64,000 bases of DNA from Flavobacteriaceae bacterium UBA4166 (lineage in GTDB: Bacteria; Bacteroidota; Bacteroidia; Flavobacteriales; Flavobacteriaceae). Every line of letters begins with the position of its first letter. Positions within the stretch are counted from its first letter, which is position 1. This document shows, piece after piece, positions 51,783 to 60,290 of the stretch. Made by a program: the position numbers and the translations under genes. Location of the stretch: positions 24,942 to 88,941 of the forward strand of contig DFVG01000007.1 in assembly GCA_002379985.1 (NCBI GenBank), in the 5' to 3' direction. Under the pieces are notes generated by a model that had not been told where the DNA came from, did not search any database, and saw only the letters and a program-made list of their open reading frames with translations.

Positions 51783-54700
51783 CTATTTGGCGTCGAGGAA
51801 ATCCGCTTTTGAATCGACTTTAGGAGCTTCCATGTCATTCTTCTCTAAGTATTTCATGAATTTTTCTCCTTCTTTCTTCTGAATATTCGCGTAGCGCTGT
51901 TTCGCTTCGGAAAATTCGGTATTGATCACTTCATAATTCTGCATCTGTGCGCCGCTCACGCGATCATAGCTACTTGCGATATTGGCATACAATTCGCCCA
52001 TACGCTCTCGTAGTTCCGGTTCCGCGGAAGCGACATAGTTATCACCGGTGGTGATCACGAGATCCTTACGAAGGGCTTCCAGCGCATTATAATATTTCTC
52101 AGCTACCTTTTTACCTTTAGGATCATTCTCCATCACTTCATTGGCTTTTTCTTGCATTTGACCAATTTCATATACCAAATACGCCAAGTCTTCTACCATC
52201 GTAAACATGGTCTTGGTCATTTCTTCCTGCTTTTTACGCTCAGCCAGTGTGGTCAACGCAGTCTTATCATAATTAAGATCAAGCGTATGCTCGTAAGTAT
52301 CTTTTCCTTTTGTTAGGATCACTTTATATTTTCCAGCAGGAACTCTTGGAGAGGTAAATCCTCCAAACGAAATCGTCTTTGCTTCGGCCATCTTAGGAGC
52401 TTTCATGTTGAAATCCCAGTTCACAATATTGATCCCTTTTGATTTCTCAGGAACAAGCGTTGCTACTTTATTTCCGTCCATATCCTGAATTTCCATAGAC
52501 ATCTTTCCAAAAGTGTGACGTTTCTTCAAATAATAAGCGATTCGAGCTGACGTAGGTTTGTTTTGTCCAACAAACTGAGTCTCTCCACCAAAACTTCCGC
52601 TAAAGCCGCTTTCTTCAGACATGGTAAAAGCTTCTGTGTTAAAGAAATGAACGTCTTTTGCTAAGACCTCTTGGTTTAATTCGCGCAACGGACTAATATC
52701 ATCGATAATGATTACGCCGCGACCGTGCGTACCCATCACCAGGTCATTGGTCTGTTTTTGAAGATCGATAAAATGAACCGCTACGGAAGGCATGTTATTC
52801 GTGAATTTCGACCAATTACTTCCGCCGTCAATCGTTACATATAGACCCATTTCCGTTCCGAGGAACAAAAGATCTTCATTTTCATAATCTTCTTGAATGT
52901 TTCTTACAAAAGCATTTTGCTGAATATCATCTGAAATAATCGAGGTCCATGTTTTACCATAATCAGTAGTTTTCATGGCATACTGTTTCATATCACCGGC
53001 CGTATGACCATCAAACACAGCATAAGCAGTACCTTTTCCGTGTACACTGGCTTCGATGTGATAGACCCAAGTATTCTTCGGAATGCCGGTTAAATTGGCA
53101 GTAACGTTGTTCCAGTTTTTACCGCCGTCTGTAGTTACTTGTACGTTTCCGTCGTCAGTTCCCACCCAAACAATATTTGCATCTAAAGGAGATTCTGCAA
53201 TGGTAAAGATCGTTGTGTGATTCTCAGCGCCACTATTGTCTACAGAAAGTCCGCCTGACTTCGACTGGTCTTGTTTCGCGGGATCGTTAGTGGTAAGATC
53301 AGGAGAAATAATGGTCCAAGTGTCTCCCATATCATCAGATTTGTGAAGAAACTGACTTCCCATATAGAAACGGTCTGGAACATGTGCACTCACTGCCATA
53401 GGAGCATTCCAGTTAAAACGAAGTTCGGCATCTCCTTTTTGCGGTAGCGGTTGGATGGTCTTGGTTTTATTTCTTTCTACATCGTAGCGCCATACATTAT
53501 CGGCCCCTTGCATTTCAGAATAAATAATATTCTTAGTAGGGTGTTTCAATACGCGAAACCCATCTCCGGCTCCCACGCTATTCCAATCTCTAGCGTTTAC
53601 TCCTCCCGGAGAAGAAGAAGGGCCATACCAGCTTCCGTTGTCTTGCAGTCCGCCATATACATTGTACGGTTCTGCGTCATCTACACTGATATGATAGAAT
53701 TGTGATAACGGCAAGTCTTCTACGATCTCAAAGGTGGTTCCTCCATTCCAAGAACGATAGACTCCACCGTCAGTACCAGAATAGATAATATCACTGTCGT
53801 TGATGTGGAAAACGATATCGTGAATATCACTGTGCATGTTTCCAAGCGGTTTAAATGTTTTTCCGCCATCGCGACTAATAGAACCGGTTAATCCGCCTTT
53901 TACAACAACGTCAGGATCTCGAGGGTCTACTGTAATTCTTGAGAAGTAAAAAGGTCGCACTGTGAGTCCGAAGTCGTTATTAAGATGCTCCCAGCTTTTA
54001 CCGGCATCTGACGATTTCCAGAGTCCGTTTTTCGACTTGTCTTCTGTTTCCAGTACAGCGTATAGAATGTTTCCATCACTCGGTGCTACGGCAACAGCAA
54101 TACGACCGAGTTTTCCTTCCGGGAATCCATTGTGAATTTTGTTCCAAGTAGCACCGCCATCGGTAGATTTGTATAAACCGCTGTTTTCACCTCCGGAATT
54201 GAAGCCCCATCCTGTTCTGCGGAACTGCCACATAGAAGCATAGAGAACATTTGGATTTTTAGGATCCATGATCACATCACCCGCACCTGTAGAAGGACCG
54301 ATGTACAATACTTTTTTCCAGGTTGTGCCTCCGTCGGTTGATTTGTAGACACCGCGGTCTTCGCTGTCGCCCCACAAGGCACCTAGAACACCTACATACA
54401 CTACATCAGTATTATTTGGATTGATAACGATGGATGCGATGCGTTCGCTATTTTCGAATCCGGGAATCTCTTTCCAGTTTGATCCGCCGTCTGTTGATTT
54501 GTAAAGTCCGTCTCCAACAGAAACCGAATTACGCGTCCAAGTCTCTCCGGTTCCTACCCAAATCGTTTTATCGGGATCCTTTGGATCGAGGGTGACCACA
54601 CCAATCGACTGTACATGGTCATCAAAAATAGGGGAGAAGGTGGCACCCCCATCATTTGTTTTCCATACGCCTCCACCTGCAGAACCTGCATAGAATATAC

Positions 54701-54881
54701 GTGTATTGGTGGGGTGGGTTTCTAGATCGTTAATACGACCACTCATTAGGGCAGGGCCAATATGACGCGCCTGCATGCCGCCGAAAAGCTCCTTGCCTTG
54801 CAAAGAAATCTCTTCTTGAGCAGAAATCTGACTCAGCGGGATGAGTGCCAGCGCCAGAAATGTAAGTACTAGCTTTTTCAT
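51783..54881 (-). CDS. Large secreted protein with Asp-box (BNR) / VPS10-like beta-propeller
   Basis: 1032 residues with a signal peptide (MKKLVLTFLALALIPLSQISAQ). The first 750 residues contain at least seven Asp-box repeats such as TNDGGATFSPI, STDGGSNWKEI, STDGGTTWKKV, STDGGATWNKI, SSDAGKSWEHL, SRDGGKTFKPL, TTDGGKNWNNV and TIDGGSNWSKF, typical of BNR/sortilin (VPS10) and xyloglucanase-like beta-propellers. The last 250 residues are an Ig-like beta section followed by a long Glu/Lys-rich helical region. I see no C-terminal type IX sorting domain, so secretion beyond the periplasm is unsure. Carbohydrate binding is possible but not proven. It lies downstream of a LolA-like gene, separated by a terminator. 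Confidence 0.85.
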   Translation of the reverse strand: MKKLVLTFLALALIPLSQISAQEEISLQGKELFGGMQARHIGPALMSGRINDLETHPTNTRIFYAGSAGGGVWKTNDGGATFSPIFDDHVQSIGVVTLDPKDPDKTIWVGTGETWTRNSVSVGDGLYKSTDGGSNWKEIPGFENSERIASIVINPNNTDVVYVGVLGALWGDSEDRGVYKSTDGGTTWKKVLYIGPSTGAGDVIMDPKNPNVLYASMWQFRRTGWGFNSGGENSGLYKSTDGGATWNKIHNGFPEGKLGRIAVAVAPSDGNILYAVLETEDKSKNGLWKSSDAGKSWEHLNNDFGLTVRPFYFSRITVDPRDPDVVVKGGLTGSISRDGGKTFKPLGNMHSDIHDIVFHINDSDIIYSGTDGGVYRSWNGGTTFEIVEDLPLSQFYHISVDDAEPYNVYGGLQDNGSWYGPSSSPGGVNARDWNSVGAGDGFRVLKHPTKNIIYSEMQGADNVWRYDVERNKTKTIQPLPQKGDAELRFNWNAPMAVSAHVPDRFYMGSQFLHKSDDMGDTWTIISPDLTTNDPAKQDQSKSGGLSVDNSGAENHTTIFTIAESPLDANIVWVGTDDGNVQVTTDGGKNWNNVTANLTGIPKNTWVYHIEASVHGKGTAYAVFDGHTAGDMKQYAMKTTDYGKTWTSIISDDIQQNAFVRNIQEDYENEDLLFLGTEMGLYVTIDGGSNWSKFTNNMPSVAVHFIDLQKQTNDLVMGTHGRGVIIIDDISPLRELNQEVLAKDVHFFNTEAFTMSEESGFSGSFGGETQFVGQNKPTSARIAYYLKKRHTFGKMSMEIQDMDGNKVATLVPEKSKGINIVNWDFNMKAPKMAEAKTISFGGFTSPRVPAGKYKVILTKGKDTYEHTLDLNYDKTALTTLAERKKQEEMTKTMFTMVEDLAYLVYEIGQMQEKANEVMENDPKGKKVAEKYYNALEALRKDLVITTGDNYVASAEPELRERMGELYANIASSYDRVSGAQMQNYEVINTEFSEAKQRYANIQKKEGEKFMKYLEKNDMEAPKVDSKADFLDAK

Positions 54882-54899
54882 GTTTTTGGTTTTTGGTTA

Positions 54900-54934
54900 A
54901 AAAAAATCCCCGGCACAATACAGGGGATTTTTTA
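54900..54934 (-). terminator. Terminator between the LolA-like gene and the Asp-box gene
   Basis: Stem AAAAAATCCCC (54901-54911) / GGGGATTTTTT (54923-54933) with an 11-base loop. On the minus strand it follows the LolA-like gene and ends in a T-run. The Asp-box gene begins 19 bases later, so it may need its own promoter or be partly read through. Confidence 0.85.
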
Positions 54935-54948
54935 CAGATATTGAAGTA

Positions 54949-55707
54949 TTAATTTTTTTCAGGCATTTCGAAAATGCTCTCATCGATATCAGGATTGATC
55001 TCGATATTTTCGATAGTGATGGATTGACCTACCTGCCCATTGAATTTTTGTGTAATGTTGAACGGCATGTATACATCACCTGCTTCAAGGTATTCACTGA
55101 AAACAGTTTGTGTGGTCATTCCCTTTTGAGGACCTGCATTGATAGTTGTTTCTGAAGCAATAGGTACAAAATTTTCTTTGTCGAAGTAATAGATGCTTAC
55201 GCTCTCTTCTTCTTTACCGTCCACCATGATCGGGTTCTTGGTAAGTTTGATTTTAAAAACTTCAGTACCTTCAATAGTGTCATCGTCCATTTTTTCGATG
55301 GTGTATCCCTTGTCTTTGTAATTTAAGAATACGTCGGGCATGTCTTTCGCCTCGTTCTTTTTGTAATTTTCTGAAGTTTCAGAATCTTGTGCTTCTGCTT
55401 GCATGGACTGGAAGTTGGTTCCCCACATATTCTCTCCATCAAACGCTTGCGGCGTTAATTCTTGTCCTTGAAGTGAGATGGTTACCGCCATACGACCGTC
55501 TTCCATCATATATTGCGTAAATGGAAATTCTTGAGGTCCGAAGGAAGCTTTCCCGGTAGATTTGATGGATTTGATTTTTTCCCAGTTGGCTTTTCCGCCT
55601 GTGTTTTCAAAATACGTATCGATGATTTCATCAGCGGTTTGGGCAGATGCCATCGGTGCCATGGCAACTAATAGCATGGCAATAAATAAAGTTCTTGCGA
55701 TTTTCAT
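54949..55707 (-). CDS. LolA-like secreted protein (outer-membrane lipoprotein sorting type)
   Basis: 252 residues with a signal peptide (MKIARTLFIAMLLVAMAPMASAQ). The mature part looks like the half-barrel LolA/LolB-type fold used in lipid or lipoprotein carriage: TADEIIDTYFENTGG at the start, then strands TMVSITL-like and KIKLTKNPIMVDGKEEE, SVSIYYFDKENFVPIASE and VYMPFNITQKF. Bacteroidota have many such proteins (DUF4292-like or sorting-domain lipoproteins). Exact substrate is not clear. It precedes the large Asp-box protein on the same strand with a terminator between. A paired function is possible but not shown. Confidence 0.8.
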   Translation of the reverse strand: MKIARTLFIAMLLVAMAPMASAQTADEIIDTYFENTGGKANWEKIKSIKSTGKASFGPQEFPFTQYMMEDGRMAVTISLQGQELTPQAFDGENMWGTNFQSMQAEAQDSETSENYKKNEAKDMPDVFLNYKDKGYTIEKMDDDTIEGTEVFKIKLTKNPIMVDGKEEESVSIYYFDKENFVPIASETTINAGPQKGMTTQTVFSEYLEAGDVYMPFNITQKFNGQVGQSITIENIEINPDIDESIFEMPEKN

Positions 55708-55830
55708 TGTAATCTTATTATGGTTTTATGTAAAGGTATGTCTTATTGACCACTTTTATGTTACAGAAATGTTTCAATTTTTCTTCTGTTTTAACATTTT
55801 AAAAGTAATACCTTTATAAAAACGAAGTTT

Positions 55831-56718
55831 ATGAAATTTGGAAAGGTTGCCGATCCCAGCGGTATCGATTTCTCATTGCCGGAAGACCATCCGGGTACCG
55901 CATCAGTACTTTCTTCCTTTGAAAAGCCACAAAAACCTACACTATACGTAGGTTGTGCCAAGTGGAACAGAGCCGATTTAAAAGGGTTTTACCCACGGGG
56001 AACGAAAGACGAGCTCACCTATTATAGTACGCAATTTAATAGCATCGAATTGAACGCAACTTTCTATCGTATTTTTCCTGCGGAAGTGTTTGAAGGATGG
56101 TATGAAAAAACGCCTGATAATTTTAGATTCTTTCCGAAAGTGTTTCAAGGGGTCACCCATTGGAAGCGCTTGAACGATTTTGAAGCCTACCTCAATGATT
56201 ATTTGCTGAATGCTTCAAATCTAAAAGAGAAACTGGAACTATTTTTTGTACAAATGCACGGAACCTTCGGCCCCAAAAATATAGACCGTCTGGAACCTTT
56301 CTTTCAAGCGTTCCCCAGAGATATACGTATTGCAGTAGAGTTTCGACATACTGATTGGTTCAATGATCCCTCAGTAGCCAAAGCGCTCTATGCACTGTTA
56401 GAAAAATATCAGGTGACCAACATTATCGTGGACACCGCCGGAAGAAGAGACCTCATGCATATGCGACTCACATCTCCTAGTGCTTTTATTCGGTATAACG
56501 GTGCGAATCATTCAAGTGATTACGACCGACTCGATGATTGGATCGATCGCCTTGAATCATGGGTTGATCAAGGATTGCAACACATTTACTTCTTTATTCA
56601 TCAAAACATAGAAAGAGCCTCACCCTTACTGGCAGCACACTTTATCAAAGCAGCCAACGATCGTTTTGGAACTGATCTGCATATTCCGAATTCAAACAAT
56701 CCAAAAAACAAATATTAG
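55831..56718 (+). CDS. DUF72 family protein
   Basis: 295 residues of the DUF72 TIM-barrel family (YecE). Motifs include YVGCAKWNRADLKGFYPRGTK near the start, YYSTQFNSIELNATFYRI, and FFPKVFQGVTHWKRL. The late part has IAVEFRHTDWFND and YFFIHQNIERASPLLA. No activity is known for the family, although the TIM-barrel shape suggests a small-molecule enzyme. It starts 123 bases from the divergent LolA-like gene; the acyl-CoA thioesterase gene begins one base after its stop. Confidence 0.93.
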   Translation: MKFGKVADPSGIDFSLPEDHPGTASVLSSFEKPQKPTLYVGCAKWNRADLKGFYPRGTKDELTYYSTQFNSIELNATFYRIFPAEVFEGWYEKTPDNFRFFPKVFQGVTHWKRLNDFEAYLNDYLLNASNLKEKLELFFVQMHGTFGPKNIDRLEPFFQAFPRDIRIAVEFRHTDWFNDPSVAKALYALLEKYQVTNIIVDTAGRRDLMHMRLTSPSAFIRYNGANHSSDYDRLDDWIDRLESWVDQGLQHIYFFIHQNIERASPLLAAHFIKAANDRFGTDLHIPNSNNPKNKY

Positions 56719-56719
56719 C

Positions 56720-57136
56720 ATGCGTTTCCACACTAGAAAATGGATCAAACCTGAAGACCTAAACCCCAACGGAACACTTTTTGGCGGGCGATTATTGGAA
56801 TGGATTGATGAGGAAGCGGCGCTGTATGCGATCATTCAATTAGAAAACCCGCGTACCGTCACAAAATTCATGAGTGAGATCAATTTTATAAGTTCGGCCC
56901 GTCAAGGCGACATCGTAGAAATTGGGATTGATGTGTTACACTTCGGAAAAAGTTCATTGACCCTTTCCTGTGAAGTACGCAATAAAATGACCCGAGAGGT
57001 GATCATTACGATTGATAAGATTATTATGGTGGGATTGTCTGAAGATGGGAGTCCGATGCCACACGGAAAAACCCAAATTGAATTTGTAAAAGACCGACTC
57101 GATCCTTCTACTGAAGCAGATCAATCGAAAGATTAA
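56720..57136 (+). CDS. Acyl-CoA thioesterase (hotdog fold)
   Basis: 138 residues of the single-domain hotdog family (YciA/BFIT-like). The motif NPNGTLFGGRLLEWIDEEAALYA (near 12-34) contains the conserved Asn-Gly and the acidic residues that position the nucleophilic water. IGIDVLHFGKSSLTLSCEV continues the sheet. It hydrolyses acyl-CoA to free acid and CoA; chain preference unknown. I start at ATG 56720 (MRFHTRKWIK), which matches the family. A start at 56666 inside the DUF72 gene would add 18 non-family residues. It overlaps the next gene tail-to-tail by 29 bases. Confidence 0.9.
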   Translation: MRFHTRKWIKPEDLNPNGTLFGGRLLEWIDEEAALYAIIQLENPRTVTKFMSEINFISSARQGDIVEIGIDVLHFGKSSLTLSCEVRNKMTREVIITIDKIIMVGLSEDGSPMPHGKTQIEFVKDRLDPSTEADQSKD

Positions 57137-58190
57137 AATTATTTCCTTCAATTTGTTCTTGTGCATCCTTTAATTCCTGCTGTGTAGGCGGTTCCGGGGC
57201 CTGCTCTTTTGCACCTTCAGGCTCTAAACTGATCTTGGCATAGATAGGAAAATGATCTGAATGAATGTCTTTTCCTTGTTCGATCGCGATCACTCTAAAT
57301 TCCTTCGAAACAAATAAATGATCTAGTGGCCAGCGCAGTAAGGGATTGTTAGCATTGTATGTATTATAGAAACCGCGTCCTTTTCGAGGATCTAACAGCT
57401 CACTTACATTTTGAAAAAGCCGCGTTGTTTGCGACCAGGCTACATCGTTAAAATCCCCGATTACAACAACGGGTAATTTTGAAGTGCGTGCCAAGGAAGC
57501 CGTTAACATCATTTCTTTGTCACGATCAGTAGACATAGGATTGTGCATAGGCATAGGAGGCGTTGGGTGAATTGCATACAGTTGAATCAATTCGTTATTT
57601 TCCAATCGAACTTTCGCATGAATAGAAGGGATGCTGTCATCAACCATGAATTTGACTTCAGGATTAAGAAGTTCTTTTTTTGAATACAACAACATACCGT
57701 AGGTGTTGTCCAGAGGGTATTCTACTCGAAAGCGATAGGAATCTGGAACTACAGCACTGATCTCCGTCTGCCATTGCGTATCTGTTTCCATAAACAATAG
57801 AATATCAGCATTCAGTTCTGGGATTTGTTGGAGTAGGGGTTCTCTCTTTTCGTTTTTCTGAAGCACATTTGCCGCATAGAAAGAAAGTTGTTGATTAGGG
57901 TTTTCCTCGGTATTTTCTAGCACTTCAAAAGAAGCTATTGGAGTAAAGGGAATGATCCTTACCAATTGATAGATAAAGCAGCCTGCTAACATCAGAACGA
58001 AAACATAGTCTTTTTTCCAGGTTCTATCAAACCTCAAGAAGTAGGTAGCCAGTGCTACGCCAACAAGCACGGTTAATTGGACGTGAGGGAAGTCGAACAT
58101 ACGCACCCACCAGTAGTCCAAAGCAATAAACCGAAAGAGTGTCAGCACAATGGCAAGTCCGCCAAAGAATTGAAGAAATATTCTAAGCAT
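57108..58190 (-). CDS. Endonuclease/exonuclease/phosphatase-family membrane protein
   Basis: 360 residues. The first 90 residues hold three membrane segments. The rest is an EEP-fold domain: ADILLFMETDTQW (near 128), IQLYAIHPTPPMP, VVIGDFNDVAWS and DHLFVSKEF, and DHFPIYAKISL with the catalytic Asp-His pair. Such membrane EEP proteins are often phosphodiesterases or lipid-phosphate enzymes facing the periplasm; the substrate is unknown. The C-terminal tail is Gln/Glu-rich. It overlaps the thioesterase gene tail-to-tail by 29 bases. Confidence 0.88.
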   Translation of the reverse strand: MLRIFLQFFGGLAIVLTLFRFIALDYWWVRMFDFPHVQLTVLVGVALATYFLRFDRTWKKDYVFVLMLAGCFIYQLVRIIPFTPIASFEVLENTEENPNQQLSFYAANVLQKNEKREPLLQQIPELNADILLFMETDTQWQTEISAVVPDSYRFRVEYPLDNTYGMLLYSKKELLNPEVKFMVDDSIPSIHAKVRLENNELIQLYAIHPTPPMPMHNPMSTDRDKEMMLTASLARTSKLPVVVIGDFNDVAWSQTTRLFQNVSELLDPRKGRGFYNTYNANNPLLRWPLDHLFVSKEFRVIAIEQGKDIHSDHFPIYAKISLEPEGAKEQAPEPPTQQELKDAQEQIEGNNFNLSIDLLQ

Positions 58191-58377
58191 TTTATTTGGG
58201 TTGACGTTTCGAAGGTACCGAAATTAATTCTATTGATGATTTTAACTTCGAAAACTATAAATTTATATTTAACCTAAAATTAACATCCCAGCGCTTCGGG
58301 ACTTTCTTGTTTTTCGCATTTTTACTATAGATTTTTTTGGTATTAGCTCCCCGCTAACTTAATAATCTCAAATTATT

Positions 58378-59556
58378 ATGAAAAAAATCTATTATTTATC
58401 GATTGCGATTTTAGCTTTTTCGTTATTAATCTATTGTTCTCCTGATCCTACAAATGCTTCGTTATCTCACAATGGAGAATCTCAAGAATTTAGTTTTTCA
58501 ATGAGTGACAAACAGTATATTCAAACAGCGCCATTAGACGAAAAACTAGATTATAAACGTCACCATCTCAATAATTTGGCCGACTGGCTTCTAGACAATA
58601 ATGATGAATTCACTGAAATCGTTCTTGATGAAATATCCAATGGAAATGATCGCATACCCATTGATACGATCTATTCTCGGATGAATAACATTCAGCCATC
58701 ATCTGTTAGCATAGTTGATTTTGAATTAGCCTTAGATGCATTTACTGAGCTTGATAGTATCGATTATTATCCGGCTATTTCAGTATACGATGTCCAAAAA
58801 TTTACCAATGCAACGACTAAGCCAATTTACGCAATTGAAGATTATGATGAGGAAAATCAAATTGAAAGGGCTGTAGCGTATGGAGAAGATGCCCGAGGGA
58901 ATTTTTCTCAAATTGCTCAATCTATGGATGAGACAACTCATGGAAATGAAAATATAGTACGCCTTGTTGTAGTTGCCTGCGAGGGTCTAAGTGTGAACTA
59001 CAAATCTCCCACTCGCAGTTGTAATGGGTCCGGTGGCTCTTCTGGTGGAGGTGGAACTACTTTTTTCAAGTTGAGAGTTAACAAGATGACTATTAAAGAC
59101 CTAAAAGAAATTTGGCCATTTCGTTCAGATATTCATATTAAGGGATATAAGTTTTATGGGTTACCTACTGGAAGTGGACAATGTGGGCTTCCTGTAATTG
59201 GCGGTTCTAATTGCTATAGCTATGACGGGAACAGAATCGTTAAATGGAAACGATCTTGGCAAAACACAGAACGAACTCAAAACTATACATTAGCAAATTT
59301 CGCGTCTTCTTCAGATGTTAATCAAACGATTTTCTATGTAATATTTGAAAATGATGTTTGGCCGGCCCCAAAAAAAACAGCTCAATATAATTTTCCCAAT
59401 GGTCACTATAGACAGATCGAATTTAACTCGTATGAGTCATCATACTCACAAGAGATACTCTCAATGGATCAAAACAATACATACGGATTTTCCTACGCAA
59501 AAACGTTCTCTACTGATCAGAATGATATCAAATACAATCTAAATTTTGGGTTATAA
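58378..59556 (+). CDS. Lipoprotein of unknown function, two-part
   Basis: 392 residues with a lipoprotein signal (IAILAFSLLIYC, lipobox Cys20, then SPDPTNAS). An N-terminal domain (about 30-205) is helical and acidic, ending in a short cysteine pair (VVVACEG, TRSCNG). A Gly/Ser-rich linker (NGSGGSSGGGG, near 214-224) joins a C-terminal beta-rich domain (225-392) with three cysteines in TGSGQCGLPVIGGSNCYSYDG and many aromatic residues. I recognise no family. It is AT-rich and stands directly before a beta-barrel-like gene, suggesting a functional pair at the cell surface. A binding or receptor role is a guess. Confidence 0.65.
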   Translation: MKKIYYLSIAILAFSLLIYCSPDPTNASLSHNGESQEFSFSMSDKQYIQTAPLDEKLDYKRHHLNNLADWLLDNNDEFTEIVLDEISNGNDRIPIDTIYSRMNNIQPSSVSIVDFELALDAFTELDSIDYYPAISVYDVQKFTNATTKPIYAIEDYDEENQIERAVAYGEDARGNFSQIAQSMDETTHGNENIVRLVVVACEGLSVNYKSPTRSCNGSGGSSGGGGTTFFKLRVNKMTIKDLKEIWPFRSDIHIKGYKFYGLPTGSGQCGLPVIGGSNCYSYDGNRIVKWKRSWQNTERTQNYTLANFASSSDVNQTIFYVIFENDVWPAPKKTAQYNFPNGHYRQIEFNSYESSYSQEILSMDQNNTYGFSYAKTFSTDQNDIKYNLNFGL

Positions 59557-59622
59557 ATAATTTACCTTAGTAATGAACCATCGTGATGCCGTGGTATTGC
59601 GGTGGTTATTTGACTAAATCAT

Positions 59623-60290
59623 ATGAAACAACAACTTCTCCTTTTTTTTGCATTTTATTTACCATTGCCTCAAATGCCCAATCAGAAAACGACACTCGTA
59701 AAGGCAGCTTATTATTTAATATAGGTTCTGAGTATCGTATAACACCGCTTCCTTACGAAGCCGAGTTCTCTTTGAAAGGCCTTGTTACGAATGTAGATGG
59801 ACAAAATTCCGGTGTCGCGTTTCACTACGGCCTTGATTATTTTATTACTAAGAATTTAAAATTCGGCTTTGCAAATTCGTTTCGATACGATTTGTTGGTA
59901 GGCAGTATTGATAATATAGACTTTTTAGTAGGGGTGCAAGGGGCGAAACAAACACTCATTATAGGCTATCATTTTCATTTGGACTATTACTTCCCTGTAT
60001 TTAAGAATAGTGAATTGTTTATAAGAGCCGGGAGATCGTTACTCAACACCAATACCGATACAAATACCAAACAAACATTTTTTGATGAAGACGGCGAAAT
60101 AGTCGCTGTAAGTTCAGAATCAGGAAATTATGCATTCGCAGCTTGGAATATTGCAGTAGGCTATAAAAAAGAACGTTTTGGCATTAGTATAGGTATATAT
60201 TCTTCTTCCGTAACCGATTATTTTGTGGAAACAACCACCTTAAATATTCCTTATATTAATTTAACCTATACAATAGGAAAAATATTCTAG
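59623..60290 (+). CDS. Beta-barrel-like outer membrane protein, apparent frameshift in the signal peptide
   Basis: The mature part (about 200 residues) is rich in alternating aromatic and polar strands (FNIGSEYRI, VAFHYGLDYFITKNLKFGFAN, IIGYHFHLDYYFPVF, ISIGIYSSS) and ends in a short strand IPYINLTYTIGKIF, like small outer-membrane barrels. The natural start, ATG 59623, encodes MKQQLLLFF and would give a perfect signal peptide (then CILFTIASNAQ, cleavage before SEND), but the joined frame needs one more T in the run of eight T (59642-59649). As given, that frame stops at 59722. An alternative GTG/ATG start at 59583-59586 keeps one frame but gives a poor N-terminus. So this is a sequencing slip, a phase-variable gene or a true frameshift. 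Confidence 0.6.
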
